Shown: positions 22,491 through 34,105 of the stretch, piece after piece
Layout: the number at the start of each line of letters is the position of its first letter
How positions within the stretch are numbered: the stretch's first letter is position 1
Assembly (NCBI RefSeq): GCF_021018895.1
Contig: NC_079372.1
Location: forward strand, 19,387,737 to 19,451,736
From: Seriola aureovittata
Lineage: Eukaryota; Chordata; Actinopteri; Carangiformes; Carangidae
Direction: 5' to 3'
Length of the DNA stretch: 64,000 nt
Notes under the pieces: model-generated
Databases searched by the model: none
Told to the model about the DNA's origin: nothing
Seen by the model: the letters and a program-made list of their open reading frames with translations, nothing else
Program-made: the position numbers and the translations under genes

Positions 22491-22938
22491 GCTAACCCTC
22501 CAGGACTTGCACAGACTGTCCTGCAACTATTAGTGGACATCATCAAGGGTGGTTGGGGGGGATAAATGGAGCCTTTTTAAATCCCTGATTCAGAAAGTAT
22601 GTATGGGAGACAATCATGTGTGAGTCTGGACTGGAAATCCTTTAGGTCGGCCGTAAAACGGGGCCAAGAACTGGACGATTTCTAAGGGACTTGGACCAAC
22701 GACTGGATTTTCTCACACACAGGACACTGTGGGTTGTAAAAAGTCCTATCAGTTTCCAGCTGTGAGGTGTATACAACCCTTTCACTGTCCCCTCCTTTTC
22801 TCCAACACTTGAATAAATAGAGGCTGAGAAATGGGCCGGAGGGTGAGAAGAAAAAGGAGGGAAGGATCCCTTTGGTGCTTGTTTACCTCATGCTACACAT
22901 CCTTCATGTCGCCCCAGTTTACGTGGCCTTGATGGACT
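22491..22938. other. Non-coding stretch, no gene seen
   Basis: Unique sequence. A G-rich run lies near 22553-22561. Confidence 0.5.
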
Positions 22939-23304
22939 TTGCCAAACAACTGCTCGCCAGGAGGAGAAAAAGCAAAGCTTATTTTCATTGTGGTGGATTT
23001 GCCTCAGCTGACAGAAAATGAGCTGAATGAGATCCACCATCTCTGTCCGTCCTCGTTCAGGCACCGTTTGGTGTTTTTATCTATGTATTTATTAGATATG
23101 GTGCTGGAGGTGGAGTTTAATCTGGGTGCCAGGCATGTAAACGTGTTTCCCTGCAAGAGATACAGATTAGGAGCGTGTGACTGCGTCCATAAAGCATTTG
23201 TTAAGGTTAGCTTGATCTCAGAGGACGCCGGCTACTTAAATTTCATAATGAGTCATTTGCATATGCAGCACAGTGGCACCGTGATTATATATAAGAGGAG
23301 ATAG
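22939..23304 (+). promoter_or_regulatory. Candidate conserved element with octamer and TATA-like box
   Basis: A perfect octamer ATTTGCAT sits at 23255-23262, and TATATAAG at 23288-23295 lies 25 bases after it, a spacing seen in octamer-dependent promoters. The surrounding AT-rich text (TTTCATAATGAGTCATTTGC) resembles vertebrate conserved enhancers. A 121-codon open frame spans 22939-23304 but shows no domain, and I do not call it a gene. Function is inferred only. Confidence 0.25.
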
Positions 23305-25390
23305 AAATGCAAAGAGGGTTTCATTTCGCTCAAGCAGAATCTTTTCACAATAGCGTAATTTCACGCCACGCAAATCTGCAGCTCCTCTGTGGGCGTGGGC
23401 CTGCCTTGATTAGTTTAGTGGGGGGGAGGAAAGATTAAACATCCCGAAGCAGACATCAAGATAGACAGCCAGGACGGACTCACAAAGCCACTGCTGTAAT
23501 GAAAATAAACTGCAGTATGAGGCAGGATTTGCCAGCTTATTTTGGTCATGTCCGCATTGTCTCCACTGACCTTAATATATAGTCAGATATCTTCACACTA
23601 AAGCACAGACTGAGTGTTTTAAGGAGCTTTCTCGATGAATGAAAAACGTTTTAACTCCCCAGGTCCCTCTAAGGCTCGTCTTACTTTACAACTCATCATG
23701 GAGATAGCATGAATTCAGCTCCATGTTAGGGCGCGAGTGTTATCCTTATTTTGACAAGGGGGCCGTGAACCCGTCCTCCCACTCCCAGTCTGACAGTCTA
23801 CGCCTGTCTCCATGCAGGCTCCGCAACAGCTTGCTGCTTCGCCTGCGTTGAAATATCAAAGGTGCGAACTGCTGCGATTTGAGTTGGCTCAGTGTTAGCG
23901 CTCCTCCTCTGTGGTCCATTTACACCAAACCCTGCGACTGATGACATTGCGTGGAGGTGTGAGGCTGACGGCCGCCACGTTCCTCACATTCCAACCGCGG
24001 CGAGACAGAGACGACTGCTCCTCCTCAAACGTCCACAACTGTACAACCTCGAGGTACGTGTGGCGCCTGAGGCCCTGTCCACTCAAGGTTACAACTGAAC
24101 CTGAATCTAAATCCGTCTGGCCTTGGTCAGTTAAATCACTGGTTTATACCCATTTAGCTGCTGAAGAAACATAAACATATGTAAACGAAAACAACTAAAT
24201 TGTGAGTCCAGCTGTATTGAAACACTGCACAAGTCAACACACAGAGCTAGAGAAGACGGGGCAGATGTTTAATGGGCTGTGTACATCCCAGCTTTTTTAC
24301 CAGGCAACAGCCAGAATACACAATTTTGTTGTTTTGCCGACTGAAACCAAAGGATTCAGAAGAGATTTAGCCATTTTCCAATTGTGTAGGCATTTCAATG
24401 TGGACTGAGAACTGATAGTGCAAACAGAAGTCTTTTATAGCATGCAAACAAGGTTTTCCACTCCAGGCCCAAAAGCAAAACTCTGATGCAGATGATGCTG
24501 AGATTTGTGTGAATCGATTTTGCACAAGATGATTTTAACTCAGCAACGGGAACTCAAAGCTGTGGCGATGATGCTATTTTGTTTCTCTTGCCTTTTAACG
24601 AAGGAAAAAGAAAGTGTCAGGTTCATCCAGTCAAGCTGAGTCAATGACAGGATGGTTGAACTGGTGATGCGTTTTCGTTGTGTATGAGCTGTTCCTGTCA
24701 ATCGCCTTCATCTAATGGCTTCTGTTGTTACGGGCGGCCGCTGGTGATGACTCAGACAGTTAATTAAATACAGTATGTGAACATGGCTGACTGAGAAATG
24801 ATGCCAAACTCAATCAACTCACTTGCCCCCTAATCTTGTAGCGTTTCTGACACAAGTTTCATTGGTCTGACATCCATTTCTTTTAGTGTAGGCCTGGCCT
24901 CACACAGCCCTGAGGCACTGAACGATCCACAATAAAAAATAAAAAAAATCCACCAACCGCAATGAGTTCAAAAGAGAAAGGCTTTTAAGAGGACACTAGA
25001 TCACTCCAAAAAAAGAAAGTGCCATCTCATATTAGGCTTGTCAGGTCTTCTGCATGGCAGCTGAGCAATAAAGGCTTTCTCCCACTCATTCATCAAATGG
25101 ATCAGGATCATGAGTCCACTGCTAAATGCAGTCTTCCAATGGGCCCCCTCGCGTAATTCACCCAGAGAATTAATGTCGACCTGGACAAAGTCAAAAAAGG
25201 CACAGAGAAATGAAAAGTACAGGAGCCATCCATAAAACGAGTCCAGTCATGCTTCCCGGTGCCACCGATGACATCACTGAATCCTCTGCCCGGCCCACTT
25301 TTAGTGCATGGTGCCCCCATCCTTCATCACCGCCTCCCTTTTAGATAATTTCTATTCCTATCAGAAACGCAGCCTTTCCCCCCTTTTAGC
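23305..25390. other. Non-coding stretch, no gene seen
   Basis: Unique sequence with one somewhat GC-richer patch at 23890-24080, where overlapping short frames occur on both strands. A NotI-type GCGGCCGC word is at 24734-24741. No repeat family recognised. Confidence 0.5.
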
Positions 25391-25530
25391 GAAATAGAGT
25401 GATCCACTGATGGCTCCTAAAGCTCTGACTATTAGAGGAAATGGCTTTTAATTTGGCCAATTAACAAGGTAGCTAATTCATCAGCAGAGCGAGAGATTCC
25501 TGGAGTTGGTCAGCAAGCACGGGAGTGAGG
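25391..25530. promoter_or_regulatory. Possible conserved non-coding element
   Basis: Non-repetitive TTTAATTTGGCCAATTAACA followed by GTAGCTAATTCATCAG gives three TAATT-type homeodomain cores and a CCAAT box in about 45 bases. The look is enhancer-like, but there is no alignment to support it. Confidence 0.15.
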
Positions 25531-26928
25531 GAAAATGAGGCAAAGACAGGGACCATCAGCTATCCCATGATCCACTTGGGATGCCGCACAGGGGCGTAAT
25601 TATCAAAAACACACACAAACAGAAGACCACTTTAAATCACGCAAGAACTCTGGTCCAATCACGACAGAGGAGAGATCTGAACTGATGATGAATGCAGACC
25701 GGAGTGATTAACCGGCAGGCGGAGGACGTGCAGAGGACACTAACTTAGGAGCGTAACATCCTTGGCTGCTGATGGGTACAGGCACTTGGCAGATGAGGGA
25801 TATTATAATTTGATTCATGTCCACCCACTGGCAGGGAGGACTGCGGGATCAGTGTGCTGGTTAATGAATGAGCAGCCTGCTGCTTTTAAAATGTCTTCTG
25901 ACAGTCCAGTCAGGATTCTCACCAAAGCAAATTGGGCAGGAAAGTCAGTCACACCCAAAAACTCAAGACGAGCCAGAGGCTTTTATCAGATAAGATAACG
26001 GTGGCTCGTAAAGAGATAAGCATTGAGCATTCTTCACCAACTCACACTAAACATAATCTTCTGTGAAAGCAATTCTCTTAAATATGCATTTAACCTACTT
26101 ATCGTGATGTCCCGCGAAGCTAAAAGGCAGCTGCACATCTCGGGTTCTTGCTAAAACATGCATGACTGTCACAAAGTTATTCACATTTTTGATGATCAAC
26201 AGATAAGTTATTTGTCATGCACAGACACAGATACAGTTTCCAAATTGGTGTGATTTGGTTTTTTTCTGTTTCGAATCTCTGACTTTTGGACTGTTGGTGG
26301 GACAGATCAAGCAACGTGATTAATGGATTAACTTGAACGCAAACAGACGGCTCACAGTCTGCTTTAAAGATTCTTTCAAAACTCTTATAATTAGATTTTT
26401 CTCAAACAAGTGAGAACATCTGTCACTGAGGAGAGATCATTTGACTTTCTTTTCCAGAACAAATTATACTGTGTTTTTAGACTTAATGTCTAACACACTG
26501 ACACTTCTTCATCTTCACCCCCAAAACAAAGTCAAACTGCAGTTTAAACACTTTCCCTAAACCAAAAGGATTCTCTGAGAATAAATGTATACAGGACTTA
26601 TTAAGATGGATATTTTTTGAATTGCACTGAAGTTTAACAGCATGTATTGTTTGTACTTTCAATGAATGCACTGCAGCCCTGTCCGAAGCCCAAACGACAC
26701 GTCGTTAATATCCATAAACGTCGAGGACTGTAGTCATTAGACATTGTCTCTCTATTCTCCAATGGAAAAACAGAGTGGGACGTGGACAAAGCTTCTGTTT
26801 TTGTCTTGTGTGGGCAAAGATAAAGCACCGAGTGAAAAGGTTGCCATCCATCTTCATCCGCCTGGCATGTGCTTTAGTTACCTCCGCCCTCAATGTAGCC
26901 CGTGTCTTTTTCTGTTCTCCTTGTGTGT

Positions 26929-26933
<5 letters not shown>
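25531..26933. other. Non-coding stretch, no gene seen
   Basis: Unique sequence with short overlapping frames; none shows a domain or convincing splice sites. Confidence 0.5.

Positions 26934-27002
<69 letters not shown>
26934..27002 (+). repeat. (GT)n microsatellite, about 34 units
   Basis: Long pure GT array preceded by TGTGTGTCTGTTTG. All open frames through it are repeat translations. Confidence 0.97.
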
Positions 27003-27003
<1 letters not shown>

Positions 27004-27458
27004 TGTGCTGTAAGTGGCAGCGAGGTTAATGAAGTGCATCCACCTCTCTTCCTGCCCAAAATGGAAGAGACTTCATTAAGTAGTCTACTGAGGACGGCGT
27101 TCATAGCTGTACACTCTGGACAATGACAGCGATACACGTCCACAGACGTATTTATTCAGTCCGGCTAAACCAGATGTCAGTTATATTCTTGAAAGCTTTG
27201 TTTTTCTTTCTGCTTTAAAATTCTCTGCTGTTCCAAAATAGACTTTTCAAATTTCCCTTGTCCAGGATTTCCAGGATTTCCAGGACCAGCGGGTTCAATG
27301 CTTCTCTATGTTCTTCCTGTCAACCCAACAGGTCTGTCCGACCATGACTGATGTGGAACATATGGAAAATCAGAGAAAAGTAGCAGGAAGAACCATGTAC
27401 TGATGTCCTTTATCTCTCCTGTCCCTCATCACTGTCTTTCTTTCCCCCCGTCCTTCTG

Positions 27459-27480
27459 TCTCTCTCTCTCTCTCTCTCTC
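27459..27480 (+). repeat. (TC)n tract
   Basis: Eleven TC units. It may form part of the pyrimidine-rich tract before the candidate exon at 27536, though more than 50 bases separate them. Confidence 0.85.
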
Positions 27481-27535
27481 AACCCGTTCCTCTTTCGCTC
27501 CACATCCTTTCATCTCAACCTCCCACGCATTTCAG

Positions 27536-27620
27536 GTCACCGGGGATGCAATCGTCTTAAGTGTTCTGGCTGACAATGAGAGCTGATGAGAAACCTTCCT
27601 GTGAGCGTCGGCTGGCTAAG
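27536..27620 (+). CDS. Candidate exon with start codon (unidentified gene)
   Basis: An 85-bp segment is bounded by a good acceptor (pyrimidine-rich CTCAACCTCCCACGCATTTCAG) and a strong donor (CTAAG then GTAAGC). All three frames are closed at the 5' end, but an ATG at 27576 with A at position -3 opens a frame of exactly 15 codons to the donor, phase 0: MRADEKPSCERRLAK. A tiny upstream frame (ATG at 27545) ends within the exon. This fits a 5' exon with untranslated leader and initiator codon. I do not recognise the protein start, and no downstream exon could be joined in the window. Confidence 0.3.
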
Positions 27621-28209
27621 GTAAGCTCCTGATCCACCCTGCACTGCATACAAATGCAGCGAGCTCATCTATGCCTTCTCTTTCCCCTCCTGCTTATTCT
27701 GGAACTTTCTGCCTAATTATAAATCCCTACACAAGACAAACAGGACTCACTTCTTCCCCGTTAAAAACCAACGAGTATCATCGACTGAAATTGCAGAGGA
27801 AGAGAATTATTTATTTTTTTGAAGACTTTAGAAGTTGATGCATGTCTTTATTGATAAAAAAAAAAAAAGGATTTCAAATCTGTTCCAACCACTCAAATAC
27901 ATTTCCAATTCAAACCAAAAACAAGTCGCATGATGAAGGTCAGTGTCTATGTCGATGTTCACATACAGAACATCACTCACTCTAATCTCTTGCCAGCTTC
28001 CTTTGAAGAGTAGGTCATATGATGGAAAGTACCAGCCACAAAGACAAGGCGTTGCTGACTCGGCGTAACTTTTCCCATAATCCACTCAGCTCAGGACACT
28101 GGTTCAGCTATTTCATCTAAAATAAAGGGCGGCAGAGGTTGCTGCACTCAGGAGAATAAAGAAAAAAAAAAAACAATCTGAGAAGGTAAAAATGAGGAAT
28201 TACTATCCT

Positions 28210-28222
28210 CCAGCAGATGGTG
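28210..28222 (+). promoter_or_regulatory. CTCF-like core motif
   Basis: CCAGCAGATGGTG agrees with the CTCF core CCASYAGRKGGCR at all but one base (T for C). CTCF sites act in insulation and loop anchoring. A one-mismatch core is suggestive but not proof of binding. Confidence 0.3.
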
Positions 28223-29780
28223 AGCAGTTTGACTCTCAGATGATTGATTTGTTTAATTTTACATCAACAGTCTTCATCCATCCGTCCAAACCAGCTGTCG
28301 GAATTCCAAGCTCCCACAAGCAGGAAACTGCAGCCTGCAGAACTGCTCCGAGCGTGAGTTCACCCGTAGACAAGTCCCTGCACGGACCGGATCGTGAGCA
28401 CTGAAGAAACCTGCGAGCATTACGCATCAATAATAGCTCGCGCTGACATCTGCGGCTCACGGAGGATGTGGCACGAGCAAGAACTAATGACACGTATGAC
28501 AGATTGACGATTTCTGATGACTGTAACTTGATGAACTTATAGTTACTTGATGCTGGCGTCTGCGAATCAATCATGTCCGCGCTTCCTCTCATTCTGACAT
28601 GTACCATTAAACAAATGTTAAGTGCCAGGAGACAAAATGAAGACAGCAGTGGTACTGGATGCTTTTTTTTGGGTTGCCTTCATTACTGAGAGACTTCAGA
28701 TCAATTTGTTTTCCAAAGATGCTCAAAGTTGACACACACCAAGACTGAGTTTCACTATTTCTTCTGCTAAGAAATGTTGCAAATAAAAGACCATTATATC
28801 ACAAAACACAAAGGAGAGGTATGAACCTATCCGCTGCTGATTTATCTCATGTGCTTCATGAAGAACCTGCCATTTCTGCTGCAGTAAAGCTGCACTGAGT
28901 TTTAGTTTCACAGTTAGCAGCACTGGTGTAACTGTGGACATGAGACTGGACAGACTCCAATCATCTGTCTGGGTAAACAAGACCAAAACAGGTCACAGCC
29001 TCAGCTCAATGTCAGTGGACCACCAGAAAGACATAAAGAAGGTCATTCATGCAGAGACGGAGGTTATGATCCCTCCCATTTACTACCTTTTATCATGTGA
29101 CCAAAACTTTCTATGGGTCACGTTATGAAAGCTGAACTAACTCAACTGAGCAAACTCTAAAAGCTAGTTCATTAAACTGACCAAAAATAAAAAAATTTAA
29201 AAAAAAACTACACAGGGAGTTGACAAGTAAATGACTTCATGGAGCAGAGGCTTGTGGGATATGCTCTGTTTTTTTCCAAGGTTGAGTGTGTTATATTGAC
29301 AAGCATCTAGGTGACATTGATTTTAGTGATTTTTGATGCCAACATTTCAACATATGGAAGGTTCTTTAGAATCTCCTGGGCATGTTTTTTAGGATAATTT
29401 GTTTTCCATTCACCACATGGTTGTTAACAAGTTTGTGGTTATAGACTAGCTTGCCGAGCAGAAATGTTGGGTTTTTTTTTTTTTAGACAAAACCGGCACC
29501 ACCATAATGACCATATAACCTCAATGTTTTCTTTTGCAATGGTGCTGAAAATAAGCTGTGTTGAACAGAATCACTAGAATTAAACACAAATGGAATTAGA
29601 CTAAATTGAAATGTAACAAGCGTTCGAGTTTAGATGTTTTAAGGCGGTATACTGGTGTATTGTTATCTCAAACAACCCCAATTTCTTCTTAATGGTTTGA
29701 AGCACATCTTAACCACAGACCTCATTTCAGGCATTTGAACCAAAACTGCTTTCAAACCATAATTGTTTTTCAGCTGAGCT

Positions 29781-29815
29781 AAAAAAAAAAAAAAAAGAAA
29801 AAAAGAAAAAATAAA
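29781..29815 (+). repeat. A-rich run
   Basis: A16 then AAAG-type units. Could be the tail of a decayed retroelement, but no body is recognisable upstream. Confidence 0.7.
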
Positions 29816-30102
29816 GCTACCTCTTGTCTGGGTTTTACGACAGACAAACTAGACCACTCTATTAGCACACATGGCCAGCCTCTTGTATAATGGACCAGGA
29901 GAGGGGTGTATAATCAGTCTAATTGGCTATGGGTGGATTTAATAACATCACAAAATAGTAATGTCACGAACCACTAATTAAATGCTGTAATCAACATGCT
30001 TCCTCGTATACTACGCCTCTGATGTGGTGTTCAAAAGCCGTGCCTAGGGGTTAGAAAGAGGAGGGCGTGTGTGCAAGTACTTATGTAGCTTTCTCTCTGC
30101 TC

Positions 30103-30107
<5 letters not shown>

Positions 30108-30141
<34 letters not shown>
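30108..30141 (+). repeat. (GT)n microsatellite, 17 units
   Basis: Pure GT array in unique flanks. Confidence 0.95.
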
Positions 30142-30142
<1 letters not shown>

Positions 30143-30356
30143 GGTGCATCCCCTGACACTATCATCAAGCAGGTGTGCAGGCGAGCGCCATCTGATCTGG
30201 TTGTGCAGATCCACTGAGGCTGAAAGCCTTAAGATGTTCCGTCTGTGACAGGATGTGCTCTGTCAGGTAACAGTGTGCTGCTACAGTAATAGCTCTCAGA
30301 TTGATGTGCTCCTGGTCATCTTACAGCAGCTTTTATGGCACAGCCATTATTCATTC

Positions 30357-30600
30357 CTCTGCAACTGATTATTATTATCTATACCGGTCAATCTATCAAT
30401 TACATATGAGTCATCGATTAATCATTTAATTTAGAGAATACCAGAACCCAAGGTGACCTCTTGCAATTCATTATTTTGTCTAATCAATAGTTCAAATTAA
30501 AGACATTCATTTTAAATCCATGTAAAACAGACAAAAGTAGCACCAGTGAATGCATTTTGAATGATCAATGAATCAATTACTAAAGTCGCCGCTGAATGAG
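30357..30600 (+). repeat. AT-rich DNA-transposon-like repeat, near full length
   Basis: Begins TCTGCAACTGATTATTATTA, has a TCATCGATTAATC block, and ends with AATCAATTACTAAAG then TCGCCGCTGAA, a decayed inverted form of its start. It belongs with the copies at 2422, 5029 and 30688. Such elements are non-autonomous and encode nothing. Confidence 0.6.
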
Positions 30601-30687
30601 TCACACTGAAATAAATAAACTTCACTGCACCCTGCATTCTGCTGCTTATGGCTTTAAAACACAAAGTAAGGTAAACAAACTCGCCGG

Positions 30688-30880
30688 TAGTTACATTGTC
30701 AATTAATCCGGCAATTATTTTGTTAATTAATCGATTGTTAAGTCAAAGAAAAAATAAATAAAACGCTCACCATAATTTCATGTCTTGTTTTGTCTGACCT
30801 TAACAGTCCAAAATCCAGAGATATTTACTGTCCTGATATGAAACAGAGAAAAGCAGAAGATCTCTAACCATTATTACTTT
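30688..30880 (+). repeat. AT-rich DNA-transposon-like repeat, second adjacent copy
   Basis: Carries GTCAATTAATCCGGCAATTA, TTAATTAATCGATTG, a TGTCTTGTTTTGTCTGA body, CCAAAATCCAGAGATATT and TACTGTCCTGATATG words in the order expected for this teleost family. It lies about 90 bases from the previous copy in the same orientation. The right end is lost. Confidence 0.65.
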
Positions 30881-31896
30881 TCCTCTTAAGAGCCAAATTT
30901 CATGTAACGTTCCTCAGTTAACATCTTGAGAAGTGGGGCTTACATTTCCGACAGCTTGTGACAGTGACAAGATAAGGAGTGGGGTTTATCTTCCTGCTGT
31001 ACTCTACATCCATGGAAATAATCTCTCAGGGGTAAATGTAGTTTCTTCTGACCTAAATAAAACCTCACCAAAAAAAAAACTGCCAATAGAAAATCTCCTT
31101 TCAGTTGGAGCTGACATTGAGTTCTGTGGTTGTCGGCCCTCAAACAATAGAAAACTCAAGATTGTTATCAACTCGTCTTTTGCAAGTCAGTTCATTGAGA
31201 CAATATGAGATAAAAACTCATAAAAGATGGATCTAGTGGATCAATCTTCCTGCCTCTCTGGCCTCTAGCGACCTACCGTCAATAACTCCTCGGGATTTAA
31301 ATAGCAGCAACAAGGGAGCAACAAAAAGGTCTGTAAAAGCCAATGTTGGCAATGCAGTAATAATCCAGCGCTGGTCTGAGGCCTCAGTGTTTCGCAGGCC
31401 TGCAGACAAACCACAGCCTTATTTAACATCCATTAGCTTCCCAACCTTCACACAGCAGCACAGGAATAGCAGAAATCCACTTGTTTCTACTGGTTGCAGG
31501 AGAAGGAGACTTGAAGGAGAGTTGTGTTGTCCCTGTGAGAATACTTGTATCCTGAGCTAAACATCTGGGTTTGCACTAAAGGGTCACCCCCCCCCCGTCC
31601 TAATCCTCAAACTATGACATGCTGTTACCATCAATATAACAGTCCTGACTGATGTGGCTGACTTTGTGAGGTGGCACCTATAGCCTCTAAAACTAAAAAA
31701 CACAGCTGTAGCCTTCATAACGGCACACTAGTAAAGTTACACTGCTGACTTCATTTCCCATAATCCCCCTACTTAAATTCAGTCAAGCGGGCCCAGCTCA
31801 GCTGAGTGTGGCATGGGAACGAGGGCTCGGCCACAAAACCTGCTCCACACAGATAATTCAATTAATAACGACAGGGAGGACGGTCGGGATGTGTGT
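30881..31896. other. Non-coding stretch, no gene seen
   Basis: Unique sequence with an A9 run near 31070 and a C11 run at 31587-31597. The open frames at 30933-31208 are domain-free and overlap a minus-strand frame. Confidence 0.5.
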
Positions 31897-31951
31897 GTCT
31901 GTCTGTGTGCACATGTTGGATGAGGGTATTACCCTGAAGAAATCCCAACAC
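31897..31951 (+). repeat. Duplicated palindrome-bearing element, copy 2
   Basis: Matches 21703-21757 at 54 of 55 positions. The perfect palindrome AGGGTATTACCCT is at 31923-31935, with outer arms TGTTGG and CCAACA. Here a GT run (31890-31898) lies directly on its left and a CA/CGCA run (31947-31988) on its right, so the potential fold-back extends beyond the core. The flanks outside the dinucleotide runs differ from copy 1, so this is not a large segmental duplication. Confidence 0.6.
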
Positions 31952-31988
31952 ACACACACGCGCACACACGCGCACACACACACACACA
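31947..31988 (+). repeat. (CA)n / (CGCA)n microsatellite
   Basis: CA units interrupted twice by GCGCAC. It continues directly from the palindrome-bearing element as in copy 1. Confidence 0.9.
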
Positions 31989-33967
31989 AAGAGCCCGTTT
32001 GCCCCAGTATTTTTGGGCTTCCTTCCAGTTTTTACGTCAGCAGCTCTCCCCCATCTGCCCAGCGCTCTGAGCAAACAACAATGGCCACCTATGTTCCCAC
32101 AGGGAGAGCAAGGGATGCCACTAGGACCCTGCTTCGCTGGCATGACAGGGTGCACAAGGAGAGTTGTCCTGTGTGTTTTCTAGATAGCAGTAAACTCTCC
32201 CAATATGACGTAACTTGGCAGGAAAAAAAAAGTGAATGAGGAAAACAGAGAACGGGCTCCAAACACACGCACAGACTAACACCTCCCTCCTCCACGCCCC
32301 TCTCGTCTTTCACGAGGTGAGATCTTTTTTTTAAATAGGCTAGCCACAATAAAGAAGACATACAACCACACCACTGTAACCCGCGGCTGACGTTTTTGTG
32401 TGTGGGGGGTTGCAGAGAGCAGGATGCTCAGGTTCTCCGTTCGGTCGCGTCTTTGACAGAAAACAAAGAGAAAGAGGAGCCCTCAGACTTTGAGAAAGAG
32501 GAGAAGTGGAATTCAGAGCGGGATGGCTCCGCTGCAGCCATCTGGTTAAGCCATTTTGTGAGTTGAGGAGTTAGTTTACATAGAAAAGTGTCCACAGGAG
32601 AGGGAGGGTGGGGACAGCAGAGGAATTACAGTCCATCTATCCACTAAAACAGAAAGAGACAGGCTGCAGAGAAGAGCAGCATGTGAAGGGGACGCACTAA
32701 AAACATCACGATAAAAAATACAGGCTATAATTATGATGTGATTCTTGGGATAGTGTTTTGTTGAAGCCCTCCGGGGAGGGTAGAGGTCACGGCCTGTCGT
32801 AGATCAGCAGGGGAGGGTGAAGGGCGACGTCTTACTCAAGGACGCTTAAACATGGCGTATGCATGATGACAGGATGATTTAAACTTTGGACATCTGCCTA
32901 AAAGCTGCGTCTCCTCCCAAGATGTCACGTCGCTACACTAAGTAGTTGAGCACAACCGAAGAATCTCTACAATCATTTGTTGACGACGTGCTGACAGTTA
33001 TGACAGATACTGATTGAAAAACAAGTCGCATTAGAGCCTACACACACTGACTTTTATTAGCAGTCATTAATGTGACAGTCGGCATTTTACAAAGAAGATT
33101 TCCAGCAACCACCCACTGTGGAAAAGGAAGTAAGGCCAAAATAAATGTTTTGTACATTCATGTTGAAGTCATTTGTAGCAGGCGCTTGGTAGTGTAGTGT
33201 TTGGTAATCAATCAGTCTAATAAAGGAGTGTTTTATACACACATCTACACACAAATCAACTCAGCTGGTGGACAATAAACGCGCAGCGAAATTAAAAAAT
33301 ATTCCCCAATCTCAAGTGTGTGAATGTGTTCGTGCAGCTTCTAAAACAGAAACATGCTGTGACAGTTATCATGCATCATGCAATGTTAATAGCACTCTCT
33401 GCAGTGCTGCAATCAACCAAAAGTTCCTTGACTGTCAGGCGCCCACAAATGTGCACCGACCAAAATATTACACAAGCACAACTCCAGGAAGAAGAGACAG
33501 ATGGAAGCGTTGACTAAGACAGCATTTTTCAAGGAGAGTCTCCATTAATCCGCTTTAGGTGTGTTTCCATCCTCCTGTAATGTTTACCTTAGGTTGGTTT
33601 TACTGGCATGGCCAAAAACCTGGAGTGGAAAGGTGAGGATAAAAAAAATTAAAAAATTAAAAAATAAAAAAACGCTGACAAACTGCAAAAAAGTTTGAAA
33701 ACTTAGGTGAAGAAGAAAAGTTGGCAAATTGGAAAAGATAAGTTTCAAATTACAACTTGATGCTGCAGAATGTGTGTCTGCTTCTTCTACTGAGGACAAA
33801 GCATTCATGTACTGCTGCCGCTCGGTGTTACATAATGAAAGAGCGGGGGTGTCGGGGAGTACATAACCAGTCCAGACGGGGGCCCTCGCCTTGTTACAGT
33901 CTGATGACAACACCACAGTGGTGGATCAGAGGAGAAATTCATTGACTGAAGAAAACACAAATGCCGC
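31989..33967. other. Non-coding stretch, no gene seen
   Basis: Holds a 52-codon frame from an ATG in good context at 32081, an A9 run near 32222, and an A/T-only run at 33640-33672. None of the frames has a recognisable domain or paired splice sites. Confidence 0.45.
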
Positions 33968-34105
33968 CTTAAGCCCGGTTTAAACCTCTGTGTAGAACCT
34001 ACAGCGTAGCCTGGTATTTCAAAAGATGGCGACTGAAACTGAGCAGATCGTGTCGGAGTTGGAGCAACAACAGTCATATCCCATCCATACAGCATTAGTA
34101 GTATA
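33968..34105 (+). mobile_element. Possible DNA-transposon fragment with short coding remnant
   Basis: The words GGTTTAAACC, GTAGAACCTACAGCGTAGCC resemble the GTAGGC/CTACGC-rich subterminal text of Harbinger-type elements in fish. An ATG at 34026 then opens 28 codons (MATETEQIVSELEQQQS at the start) before a stop. I cannot match the peptide to a family. It may instead be a chance frame. Confidence 0.3.

Larger units (their letters stand above)
27621..30107. other. Non-coding stretch, no gene seen
   Basis: If the exon at 27536-27620 is real, this is the start of its following intron. Contents are A runs at 27857-27868 and 28151-28163, a CTCF-like word at 28210, a T13 run at 29472 and an A-rich run at 29781-29815. 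Open frames are domain-free. Confidence 0.5.

Noticed and set aside
22939..23304. 121-codon plus-strand open frame
   Set aside because: The peptide matches no family I know and the sequence has the texture of a conserved non-coding element with octamer and TATA words.
27420..27535. CT-rich stretch as another SINE tail
   Set aside because: The text after the TC run does not match the SINE body or tail words, and it functions better as the tract before the candidate exon.
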